NCBI GenBank assembly: GCA_027051995.1
Contig: JALUFY010000093.1
Location: forward strand, 1 to 5,202
Source: Hyphomicrobiales bacterium
GTDB lineage: Bacteria; Pseudomonadota; Alphaproteobacteria; Rhizobiales; Aestuariivirgaceae
Direction: 5' to 3'
Length of the DNA stretch: 5,202 nt
Each line of letters opens with the position of its first letter. Position 1 is the first letter of the stretch. The position numbers and the translations under genes are program-made. The notes below the pieces were generated by a model, which saw only the letters and a program-made list of their open reading frames with translations, made no database searches and was not told where the DNA came from. Shown in pieces: positions 1 through 5,202 of this stretch.

Positions 1-241
1 CCTGAGCTGCATCAATGCCCTTTAAGCGAATGCGCTTGCCATTCAGGATGAGGGTATCGCCATCGATGACACGGGCCGTCCCTTCCTGGGGCGGCAAATG
101 GCCGACCAGCCAGATGGAAGCCGCTATCAGGACGGCAGCGAGGGGCAGATCAAGCAGGCGCCAGAAAGGGGTGCGGCGCCGGCGCCGATACGGGCGGCCA
201 AGATCAGCCGCCTTTCTTCTCAAGCGGCGGCGGACGCTCAC
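1..241 (-). CDS. Membrane-anchored thermonuclease-like (SNase domain) protein, 3' end beyond the window
   Basis: The first 80 codons of a protein of the staphylococcal nuclease (SNase, thermonuclease) family are visible; the rest lies past the left edge. Residues 1-30 are extremely basic, including a run of five arginines at 19-23. One hydrophobic segment follows at about 31-48, so the protein is probably anchored in the inner membrane with the domain outside. The SNase fold then begins: VIDGDT (58-63) and RIRLKGID (70-77). D62, R72 and D77 correspond to staphylococcal D21, R35 and D40. The position matching catalytic E43 is Q80, the last full codon visible, so activity is uncertain. The GTG at 241-239 is chosen because an in-frame stop lies at 298-296 and no better start lies between. 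AGAGG sits 4 bases upstream, and the GTGA overlap with moaE suggests translational coupling. The family is clear; substrate and role are unknown. Confidence 0.8.
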   Translation of the reverse strand, partial: MSVRRRLRRKAADLGRPYRRRRRTPFWRLLDLPLAAVLIAASIWLVGHLPPQEGTARVIDGDTLILNGKRIRLKGIDAAQ

Positions 242-747
242 GAGGCCTCTTTGTTCTCCCAGCGCGCGGCTGCGGCATCGTCGGTGGCCTTGGCCTTAAC
301 CCAGCGCGGGCCTTCGGGCGTTTCCTCCAGTTTCCAGAACGGCGCGCGGGTTTTCAGCCAGTCCATGAGAAACTGGCAGGCGGCGAACGCATCGGCGCGA
401 TGATCGGAGGCAACAAGGACGAGCACGATATCCTCTCCCGGCTCAAGACGGCCATGGCGATGGATCACGCGCACGGCCTTCAGGGGCCAGCGGCGACAGG
501 CCTCCTCGACAATGGCGGCCATGGCCTTTTCGGTCATGCCCGGATAATGCTCCAGGGTCATGGCCGAAACATGGGCGTCTTCACTGTAATCACGCACGCA
601 GCCTGTGAACATGACCACGGCGCCGCGTCCGTCCTTGCGGCGGGAAAAGTCCGCGTATTCCTCTGCGGCGTCAAACGGCGCCTCCTGCACGCGCACCTCG
701 GTGACGGTGCGTGCGAGGGGCCCCCGTTGCGGGTCGGGAATGTCCAT
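238..747 (-). CDS. moaE: Molybdopterin synthase catalytic (large) subunit MoaE
   Basis: MoaE dimerises and binds two MoaD small subunits. It uses their C-terminal thiocarboxylates to insert two sulfurs into precursor Z (cyclic pyranopterin monophosphate), giving molybdopterin in the cytoplasm. The 169-residue product shows GAVVMFTGCVRD (42-53), the substrate-region HR pair H116-R117, and LKTRAPFWK (131-139). In the last motif K132 and K139 match the two essential lysines of E. coli MoaE (K119, K126). PEGPRW (144-149) is also typical, and the C-terminal half closely resembles the E. coli protein as I recall it. An upstream in-frame ATG at 807-805 would add 20 residues. The ATG at 747-745 is preferred because GGGAG lies 7 bases before it and the conserved part begins soon after. 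The family is usually about 150 residues. No moaD is adjacent, so the partner must be encoded elsewhere. The gene is divergent from the liv-type operon and overlaps the SNase-like gene downstream by 4 bases. Confidence 0.95.
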   Translation of the reverse strand: MDIPDPQRGPLARTVTEVRVQEAPFDAAEEYADFSRRKDGRGAVVMFTGCVRDYSEDAHVSAMTLEHYPGMTEKAMAAIVEEACRRWPLKAVRVIHRHGRLEPGEDIVLVLVASDHRADAFAACQFLMDWLKTRAPFWKLEETPEGPRWVKAKATDDAAAARWENKEAS

Positions 748-875
748 GCTCGTTCTCCCGAAAAAGTCCAGTGCAAAAGCATTGCCTTGCTGTGCATCAT
801 AGCGCAAAGGAGAGCCAGACCAAAAGATCGGGGGCGAATCCTCAACCCTCGCATGGGCAAGAAAACGCGCGGATC
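748..875. promoter_or_regulatory. Divergent intergenic region between moaE and the liv-type operon
   Basis: These 128 bases separate two genes transcribed away from each other, so they must hold both promoters. On the minus strand TATGAT (802-797) matches five of six bases of the -10 consensus and would place a start about 40 bases before the moaE ATG. No good -35 is paired with it; TTTTGG at 825-820 is the only weak candidate at 17 bases. On the plus strand no convincing -35/-10 pair was found. AAAGGAGAG (805-813) resembles a ribosome binding site but has no start codon at a usable distance. I saw no strong inverted repeat. Confidence 0.35.
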
Positions 876-1808
876 ATGAACGGGGCCCTTCTTCTCAGCC
901 AGCTCATCAACGGCCTGCAATACGGTTTGCTGCTGTTTCTGGTGGCGGCGGGCCTCACGCTGGTGTTCGGCATTCTCGATTTCGTCAATCTCGCCCATGG
1001 CGCATTCTACATGCTGGGCGCCTTCGTTTCGGCCACGATCACGGCCATAAGCGGCTCCTGGCCGCTCGCCCTTCTTCTCTCTCCGCTGGTGGTTGCCCTG
1101 CTCTCCCTGCCGGCGGAGCGGCTGGTGGCGCGGCCGCTTTATGGGGCGTCCCCCCTGGCGCAGGTGCTGGCCACCTTCGGGCTTTTGCTGGTGATCGAGG
1201 CGCTGGCAATGCTCGTCTGGGGCACGGAAGGGCGCGGTGTACCGCTTCCCGCCTGGCTGCGCGGCCATGTGACGGTTTTCGGTGCCGTTTTGCCCATCTA
1301 TCGCATTCTCATCGTGGCAATCGGGCTGCTGGTAGCAGTGGCGGCCTTTTTGCTGATTCACCGCACGCGCTTTGGCATGCAGGTGCGGGCAACGGCCAGC
1401 AACCGGGTCATGGCGGAAGCACTGGGCATCGATACCGTGGCGCTGGAAGCGCGCATCTTCGCCTTCGGCGCCGGGCTTGCCGCACTGGCGGGGGTGCTGG
1501 TGGCGCCGCTGTCGGAAGCGAGCCTGGCCATGGCCTTCGAGGTCATCATCATCGCCTTTGTCGTCATCATCATCGGCGGGCTTGGCTCCTTGAAGGGCGC
1601 GTTCATTGCCGCGCTGCTGGTGGGCATGATCGACACCATGGGGCGCGCCTTTCTCGATGATCTCTTGCGTATGGTGATCTCCGCGGAAGCGGCGGAGACG
1701 GCAGCGCCGGCCATTTCCTCCATGAGTATCTATCTGTTCATGGCGCTGGTGCTGGCAATCAAGCCGGCGGGCCTGTTTCCGCCACAGACACGGGGGAAGC
1801 GGCCATGA
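876..1808 (+). CDS. livH: Branched-chain amino acid-type ABC transporter permease, LivH-like
   Basis: This 310-residue inner-membrane protein is one of two permease subunits of an importer of the branched-chain amino acid / urea / amide class (BPD_transp_2). The N-terminal signature is clear: a hydrophobic segment, then GLTLVFGILDFVNLAHGAF (26-44). Further membrane segments lie at about 62-80, 95-115, 138-161, 193-215, 222-247 and 283-296. The cytoplasmic coupling loop that contacts the ATPase is GMQVRATASNRVMAEALGID (167-186). GGLGSLKGAF (234-243) and the C-terminal KPAGLFPP (296-303) are also typical of LivH. The ATG at 876 is chosen because family homology starts there and no other in-frame start is close; its ribosome binding site is weak. 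The stop overlaps the next gene by four bases (ATGA). The substrate cannot be read from the permease, so the symbol denotes family and not proven specificity. Confidence 0.9.
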   Translation: MNGALLLSQLINGLQYGLLLFLVAAGLTLVFGILDFVNLAHGAFYMLGAFVSATITAISGSWPLALLLSPLVVALLSLPAERLVARPLYGASPLAQVLATFGLLLVIEALAMLVWGTEGRGVPLPAWLRGHVTVFGAVLPIYRILIVAIGLLVAVAAFLLIHRTRFGMQVRATASNRVMAEALGIDTVALEARIFAFGAGLAALAGVLVAPLSEASLAMAFEVIIIAFVVIIIGGLGSLKGAFIAALLVGMIDTMGRAFLDDLLRMVISAEAAETAAPAISSMSIYLFMALVLAIKPAGLFPPQTRGKRP

Positions 1809-2875
1809 ACGATCCGAAACAAAACGGAGCGGCACAGGCACAAGAGCCTCCCCGCTCGCGGCCGTTGATACGGCGTGGGGCGCGCCTTCTTCTTTACGCC
1901 GAGCTTGCGCTGCTCGCCGTTCTTCTGATGGCGCCGTGGCTGAGCACATGGCTCAACCTTCCCTTCTGGCTGGATCTGGCCACGCGCCTGAGCATCCTGG
2001 CCATGGCCGCGGTGTCCCTGAACATGATCATGGGACTTGCGGGCCTTGTCTCCTTTGGCCATGCCGCCTTTCTCGGCATTGGCGGCTATGCCGTGGCCAT
2101 TCCCGTCTGGCACGCGATCTATGGCGGGGCGGACTGGCTGGCCGGCGAATCCGGCCTGTTTCACTTCGCGCTGGCCGCCGGACTGGGCGCGGGCTGGGCC
2201 CTGCTCACCGGTCTTGTGGCCTTGCGCACGCGCGGGGTGCACTTTCTCATGATCACGCTCGCCTTCGGGCAGATGATTTTCTACCTGCTGTCGGGCCTTG
2301 AGGCCTATGGCGGCGATGACGGGCTGACGCTGGATGTGCGCTCGCAGTTTGCCGGCCTCAATATGGATGATGCCGCCATCATGCACTGGCTGGCCGTGGC
2401 GGGCCTGTTACTCGCCCTTTTGCTGCATGCAGGACTGAAGCGCACCTTTTTCGGCCTGGTTCTGCGCGGAACGAAGGCGGATGATCAGAGGATGCGCGCG
2501 CTGGGCTATCCGGTGTTTGCCGTACAGCTTGCGCTTTATGTCCTCGCCGGAGCATTGGCGGCGCTTTCCGGCGGGCTGGCGGCCAATCATGCCGCCTTTG
2601 TCTCGCCGTCCATGGCGGAATGGACACGCTCGGGCGATCTGCTGTTCATGGTCATTCTCGGCGGCAGTGGGCGCGTGACCGGGCCGCTGAGCGGGGCGGC
2701 GGTGTTCGTGATCCTGGAGGAAGTACTCTCCTCCTTCACACGCTACTGGCACCTGCCCTTCGGGCTGCTGCTGATCGCGGTGGCCCTGCATCAGGCGGGT
2801 GCGTTCACGGCGTTCTTGGCGCAGGTCAGGGCTCGTGGAAAACAGGGGGCGATGCGGGCGGAGGCGGACCAATGA
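1805..2875 (+). CDS. livM: Branched-chain amino acid-type ABC transporter permease, LivM-like
   Basis: This is the second permease subunit, 356 residues, expected to pair with the LivH-like protein in the inner membrane. A charged, proline-rich cytoplasmic N-terminus (1-27) precedes membrane segments at about 28-45, 56-76, 84-104, 119-140, 145-163, 191-209, 237-260, 278-305 and 317-335. Family motifs are GLAGLVSFGHAAFLGIGGYA (77-96), ALRTRGVHFLMITLAFGQ (139-156) and GGDDGL (169-174). The cytoplasmic coupling loop is GLVLRGTKADDQRMRALGY (217-235), and GGSGRVTGPLSGA (286-298) is also typical. The ATG lies in the ATGA overlap with livH, and GGGGGA ends 7 bases before it. The stop overlaps livG in the same way, so the three genes are probably one transcript with coupled translation. 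Length is normal for LivM. The transported solute is not determined. Confidence 0.9.
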   Translation: MNDPKQNGAAQAQEPPRSRPLIRRGARLLLYAELALLAVLLMAPWLSTWLNLPFWLDLATRLSILAMAAVSLNMIMGLAGLVSFGHAAFLGIGGYAVAIPVWHAIYGGADWLAGESGLFHFALAAGLGAGWALLTGLVALRTRGVHFLMITLAFGQMIFYLLSGLEAYGGDDGLTLDVRSQFAGLNMDDAAIMHWLAVAGLLLALLLHAGLKRTFFGLVLRGTKADDQRMRALGYPVFAVQLALYVLAGALAALSGGLAANHAAFVSPSMAEWTRSGDLLFMVILGGSGRVTGPLSGAAVFVILEEVLSSFTRYWHLPFGLLLIAVALHQAGAFTAFLAQVRARGKQGAMRAEADQ

Positions 2876-3615
2876 GCGCGGCGGTCCTTGAGGTGCGCGG
2901 GCTGAGCAAGACCTTCGGCGGGCTGCAGGTGAGCCGCGATATTCATCTTGATGTGCGCGCCGGGGAGATCCATGCCCTCATCGGCCCCAACGGCGCGGGC
3001 AAGACCACGCTGATTGATCAGATCGCCGGAGAGACGAGGCCGGATGCGGGCGAGATCCTGCTGGACGGCCGGGCAGTGACCGGCATGTCCACGGCGCGGC
3101 GGGTGCGGCTGGGGCTTGTGCGCTCCTATCAGGTGGTGAGGCTGTTCGATGATCTGAGTGTCATGGACAACCTCTTGCTGGCGGCGGGGCGCGTCGGCTT
3201 TCTTTCCTGTCTGCCCCGGCCGGTTTTCTCCTGCCGGGCCTATCGCGAGCGGGCAAAAGCTGCGCTTGCCAAACATGATCTGACGGAAGTGGCTGCTCTT
3301 TCGGCCGCGGCACTTTCGCATGGACAAAGGCGGCTTTTGGAGCTGGCGATGGTGTCGCTGATGCGGCCACGGGTGCTGTTGCTGGACGAACCCCTGGCCG
3401 GCCTCGGCCCGGAACAGCGGCAGGCCATGCGCGGGCGCATCGCCGCCCTGCGGGAGCAAACGGCCATTCTTCTTGTGGAACACGACATGGATGCCGTATT
3501 CGCCCTGGCCGATCGCATCTCGGTGCTGGTCAATGGCGCCATCATCGCCAGCGGGGATCCCCAATCCATTCGCACCAACGTGGAAGTGCAAAAGGCCTAT
3601 CTGGGTCATGGATGA
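2872..3615 (+). CDS. livG: ABC transporter ATP-binding protein, LivG-like
   Basis: This 247-residue cytoplasmic ATPase should power the LivH/LivM channel. All nucleotide-binding motifs are intact: Walker A GPNGAGKTT (38-46), Q-loop Q87 within SYQVVRLF, signature LSHGQ (148-152), Walker B VLLLDEP (168-174), D-loop AGLGPEQ (176-182) and switch histidine H204 in LLVEHDMDAVF. The long segment between Q-loop and signature and the C-terminal IRTNVEVQKAYLG (233-245) identify the LivG branch rather than LivF. The ATG at 2872 is chosen from the ATGA overlap with livM and from GGAGG ending 7 bases upstream; this reading frame stays open further 5', but that part lies inside livM. LivG normally works as a heterodimer with LivF. 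No livF follows, so LivG either pairs with an ATPase encoded elsewhere or acts as a homodimer. Confidence 0.93.
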   Translation: MSAAVLEVRGLSKTFGGLQVSRDIHLDVRAGEIHALIGPNGAGKTTLIDQIAGETRPDAGEILLDGRAVTGMSTARRVRLGLVRSYQVVRLFDDLSVMDNLLLAAGRVGFLSCLPRPVFSCRAYRERAKAALAKHDLTEVAALSAAALSHGQRRLLELAMVSLMRPRVLLLDEPLAGLGPEQRQAMRGRIAALREQTAILLVEHDMDAVFALADRISVLVNGAIIASGDPQSIRTNVEVQKAYLGHG

Positions 3616-3782
3616 GCATGGCCTGCCTCTGGCAAGGGCTGACCGTTAGCTGACGAAAGGATATCCACGCCGGATGCGTGCCGGGCGCCGGTTCTGTCGC
3701 GCATGGCGTGATGAGATCTTTCCTCTCGCCAAAAGGGCGTGTTTCCAAGCGGCGCGGGCTGGCGCATAATGGCGGCATCGGC

Positions 3783-3833
3783 GTGACCACCAATCTGATG
3801 AAACGATCGGTCACTTTGGCTTCATCCGGTCAC
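3783..3833. repeat. Three copies of GGTCAC/GTGACC, possible operator half-sites
   Basis: GTGACC occurs at 3783-3788 and its reverse complement GGTCAC at 3809-3814 and 3828-3833. The last two are direct repeats, identical over seven bases (CGGTCAC), with starts 19 bases apart, and they flank the candidate -35 hexamer at 3816-3821. A regulator bound here could control the downstream binding-protein gene. This was noticed after the fact in a GC-rich sequence, so chance is a real alternative. No regulator family is assigned. Confidence 0.3.
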
Positions 3834-3844
3834 GCGTTGATAAC
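3816..3844 (+). promoter_or_regulatory. Candidate sigma-70-type promoter for the binding-protein gene
   Basis: TTGGCT (3816-3821) and GATAAC (3839-3844) each match four of six consensus bases and are separated by 17 bases. Transcription would start near 3851, just upstream of the ribosome binding site of the short ORF at 3875. The position suits a leader for the downstream gene, but the match is weak and this is only a candidate. Confidence 0.28.
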
Positions 3845-3874
3845 CGGCGCCCGCCCGGGATGGGAGAGAGGTGC

Positions 3875-3952
3875 ATGTGGCGCCGGCATATGCGGCTTTC
3901 GCCTTTCAGGAGGGTGAAGGCCTCAAGCAAACGGAAGAAAGAGGGAGGATGA
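3875..3952 (+). CDS. Possible 25-residue, strongly basic leader peptide
   Basis: This short ORF has a usable ribosome binding site: GGAGAG (3863-3868) ends 6 bases before the ATG. It encodes 25 residues, ten of them Lys or Arg, starting MWRRHMRL and ending KRKKEGG. Its TGA (3950-3952) overlaps an ATG at 3949-3951 as ATGA. That ATG is in frame with the following binding protein and two codons before its preferred start. Translation of this ORF would therefore run through the ribosome binding site of the next gene and could couple to or attenuate it. No homologue is recognised, and an ORF this short can easily arise by chance in a GC-rich leader. Confidence 0.3.
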   Translation: MWRRHMRLSPFRRVKASSKRKKEGG

Positions 3953-3954
3953 AC

Positions 3955-5202
3955 ATGCTTCATGCACTGACCCGACGTGCCCTTCTGGCGGCGACTGCGG
4001 CCGGGCTTCTTACCCTGGCCGGCAGTTATGGACCTGCGCTGGCCAAGACGCCCAAGGACGTTCTCGTCGTGGCCGACAAGATCGACGATCTCATCTCGCT
4101 TGATCCTGCCGAGATGTTCGAGTTCTCGGCCTATGATTATGCCCAGAACGTCTATGACCGCCTCATCACCTTTGACCCCAAAAACTTCGGCCCCTTAAAG
4201 CCCGGGGTGGCCGAAAGCTGGTCGCTGGCCGACGATGGCGTGACCTACACCTTCAAGATCCGCAAGGGCCTGAAGTTCCCCAGCGGCAACCCCCTCACCG
4301 CTCATGATGTGGTCTATTCCCTGCGCCGGGCAGTGAAGCTGAAGAAGACGCCGTCGTTCATCCTCACGCAGTTCGGCTTCACGCCCGAGAATGTGGATGA
4401 GAAGATCAAGGCGCTGGATGACTACACGGTGCAGATCGTTACCAACAAGCCCTATGCGCCCTCGTTCGTCTACAACTGCCTGACGGCGCCGATCGCCGGC
4501 ATCGTCGATTCCAAGCTGCTGAAAGAGCATGAAAAGAATGGCGATTTCGGCAACGGCTGGCTGAAGACTCATTCCGCCGGCTCCGGCGCCTACAAGCTGC
4601 GGGTGTGGAAGCCCAACGAGATCTATGTGCTTGACCGGGCCGGGGACTACTGGCGCGGCAAGGTGGCGATGAAGGCCGTCTTCGTGCGCCATATCGAGGA
4701 AAGCTCCTCGCAGCGGCTGCTGCTGGAGAAGGGCGATGTCGACGTGGCCCGCAAGCTCACGCCCGATGACATTGCCGCGGTGATGAAGAACCCGGACCTG
4801 AAGGTGGAGAATGACCTGAAGGGCCGGATCATGTATTTCGCCCTCAATCAGAAGCACCCGATCCTGTCCAAGCCCAAGGTGCGGGAGGCCTTCAAGTATC
4901 TGGCCGATTACGAGGGCATGACCAAGTCTTTCTTACGCGGGCAGTATGTGGTGCATCAGGCCTTCCTGCCGCTGACCTATCTCGGCGAGCTGAAGGAAAA
5001 TCCCTACAAGCTCGATATCGAGAAGGCGCGGGCCCTGTTGAAGGAAGCCGGCTATCCCAACGGGTTCCCGGTGAAGATCTATGTACGCAATGCCCAGGAC
5101 CGGCTGGAGATTGCGCAGTCGCTGCAGAACACCTTCGCCAAGGTGGGGATCAAGGCCGAGCTTGTGGTGGGTACCGGCAAGCAGATCCTCACCGAATATC
5201 GC
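3955..5202 (+). CDS. Family-5 ABC transporter substrate-binding protein (SBP_bac_5; peptide/nickel type), 3' end beyond the window
   Basis: The first 416 residues of an exported solute-binding protein are visible; the family is usually 500-550 residues, so roughly a quarter is missing. The signal peptide (1-30) has a TRRALLAA motif at 6-13, compatible with Tat or Sec export, and a likely cleavage after ALA (28-30). SBP_bac_5 hallmarks are PGVAESWSLADDGVTYTFKIR (83-103 region), GLKFPSGNPLTAHDVVYSLRR (105-125 region), SAGSGAYKL (207-215) and a LLLEKGDVDVA segment (255-265). Later come NQKHPILSKPKVREAF (298-313) and the lobe-closing YPNGFPVKI (367-375). The ATG at 3955 is preferred because GGGAGG (3943-3948) ends 6 bases upstream; the in-frame ATG at 3949 directly abuts that site. 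Members bind peptides, nickel chelates, opines, sugars or other solutes and normally deliver to DppB/DppC-type permeases. The ligand is not predictable here. A transporter continuing to the right is likely. Confidence 0.93.
   Translation, partial: MLHALTRRALLAATAAGLLTLAGSYGPALAKTPKDVLVVADKIDDLISLDPAEMFEFSAYDYAQNVYDRLITFDPKNFGPLKPGVAESWSLADDGVTYTFKIRKGLKFPSGNPLTAHDVVYSLRRAVKLKKTPSFILTQFGFTPENVDEKIKALDDYTVQIVTNKPYAPSFVYNCLTAPIAGIVDSKLLKEHEKNGDFGNGWLKTHSAGSGAYKLRVWKPNEIYVLDRAGDYWRGKVAMKAVFVRHIEESSSQRLLLEKGDVDVARKLTPDDIAAVMKNPDLKVENDLKGRIMYFALNQKHPILSKPKVREAFKYLADYEGMTKSFLRGQYVVHQAFLPLTYLGELKENPYKLDIEKARALLKEAGYPNGFPVKIYVRNAQDRLEIAQSLQNTFAKVGIKAELVVGTGKQILTEYR

Larger units (their letters stand above)
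3616..3954. other. 339-base intergenic region between livG and the binding-protein gene
   Basis: I found no conserved protein here in any frame; the longer open frames have no family motif and look like chance. No remnant of livF is visible. There is no convincing Rho-independent terminator after livG: a small stem at 3621-3639 lacks a T tract. From about 3780 onward the region looks regulatory, with GGTCAC-type repeats, a candidate promoter at 3816-3844 and a short basic ORF that ends at the start codons of the next gene. These are listed separately. Confidence 0.6.

Noticed and set aside
745..807. The longer moaE start at 807, adding 20 residues
   Set aside because: The extension does not resemble MoaE, covers the candidate -10 element, and lacks the good ribosome binding site found before ATG 747.
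1542..1575. A 13-base direct repeat, GTCATCATCATCG at 1542-1554 and 1563-1575
   Set aside because: It lies inside livH and simply encodes two isoleucine-rich stretches of one membrane segment. It is explained by coding and repeated ATC codons.
558..1949. A 463-codon open frame on the minus strand, antisense to livH and the 5' end of moaE
   Set aside because: The translation is rich in His, Gln, Arg and Asp repeats typical of an antisense frame opposite a hydrophobic GC-rich membrane protein gene. It covers the clearly genuine livH and has no recognisable domain.
2791..3609. A 272-codon minus-strand open frame opposite livG
   Set aside because: It is a shadow of the intact ATPase gene, with biased His/Gln/Pro composition and no family motif.
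3621..3639. A small bulged stem-loop just after livG, considered as a terminator
   Set aside because: The core stem is only four base pairs (TGCC/GGCA, loop TCT) with a bulged GCC/GGC extension, and no T tract follows.
3727..3745. CGCC-AAAAG-GGCG hairpin followed by TGTTT
   Set aside because: The stem is only four base pairs and the T run is short and interrupted, so it is too weak to call a terminator.
3542..3917. Open frames of 79 codons (plus, 3678-3917) and 90 codons (minus, 3542-3814) in the livG downstream gap
   Set aside because: Neither has a convincing ribosome binding site or known motif. The minus frame runs into the 3' end of livG. Long chance frames are common at this GC content.

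Overview
The window is GC-rich (by eye a little over 60 %), tightly packed, and looks like a proteobacterial chromosome, most probably an alphaproteobacterium. The reasons are the strong G/C preference at third codon positions, the 4-base gene overlaps and the style of the transporter proteins. No rRNA, tRNA, insertion sequence, CRISPR array or phage gene is visible. The species cannot be named from the sequence alone.

Layout. (i) Positions 1-747, minus strand: moaE, the catalytic subunit of molybdopterin synthase. A GTGA overlap joins it to the 5' part of a membrane-anchored staphylococcal-nuclease-like protein that runs off the left edge. (ii) Positions 748-875: a 128-base divergent promoter region. 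(iii) Positions 876-3615, plus strand: a three-gene operon with ATGA overlaps at both junctions. It encodes two permeases of the branched-chain amino acid type (LivH-like and LivM-like) and one ATPase (LivG-like). (iv) Positions 3616-3954: a 339-base intergenic stretch. It holds a candidate promoter, three copies of the hexamer GGTCAC/GTGACC, and a 25-codon, very basic small ORF with its own ribosome binding site. (v) Positions 3955-5202, plus strand: an exported solute-binding protein of the peptide/nickel family (SBP_bac_5, family 5), cut by the right edge after 416 residues.

How the genes fit together. LivH, LivM and LivG would form the membrane channel and one motor subunit of an importer for an amino acid, amide, urea or similar small polar solute. 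The usual second ATPase (LivF) and the usual type I periplasmic binding protein (Peripla_BP_6) are both absent from the window. The binding protein that does follow belongs to a family that normally works with DppB/DppC-type permeases, so it most likely begins a separate transporter continuing to the right. The moaE pair is divergent and unrelated in pathway.

The features are recognisable families and I see no clear evidence of an undescribed system. The points most worth a second look are the incomplete Liv cassette next to a family-5 binding protein, the small basic leader ORF, and the Gln in place of the catalytic Glu in the nuclease-like protein.
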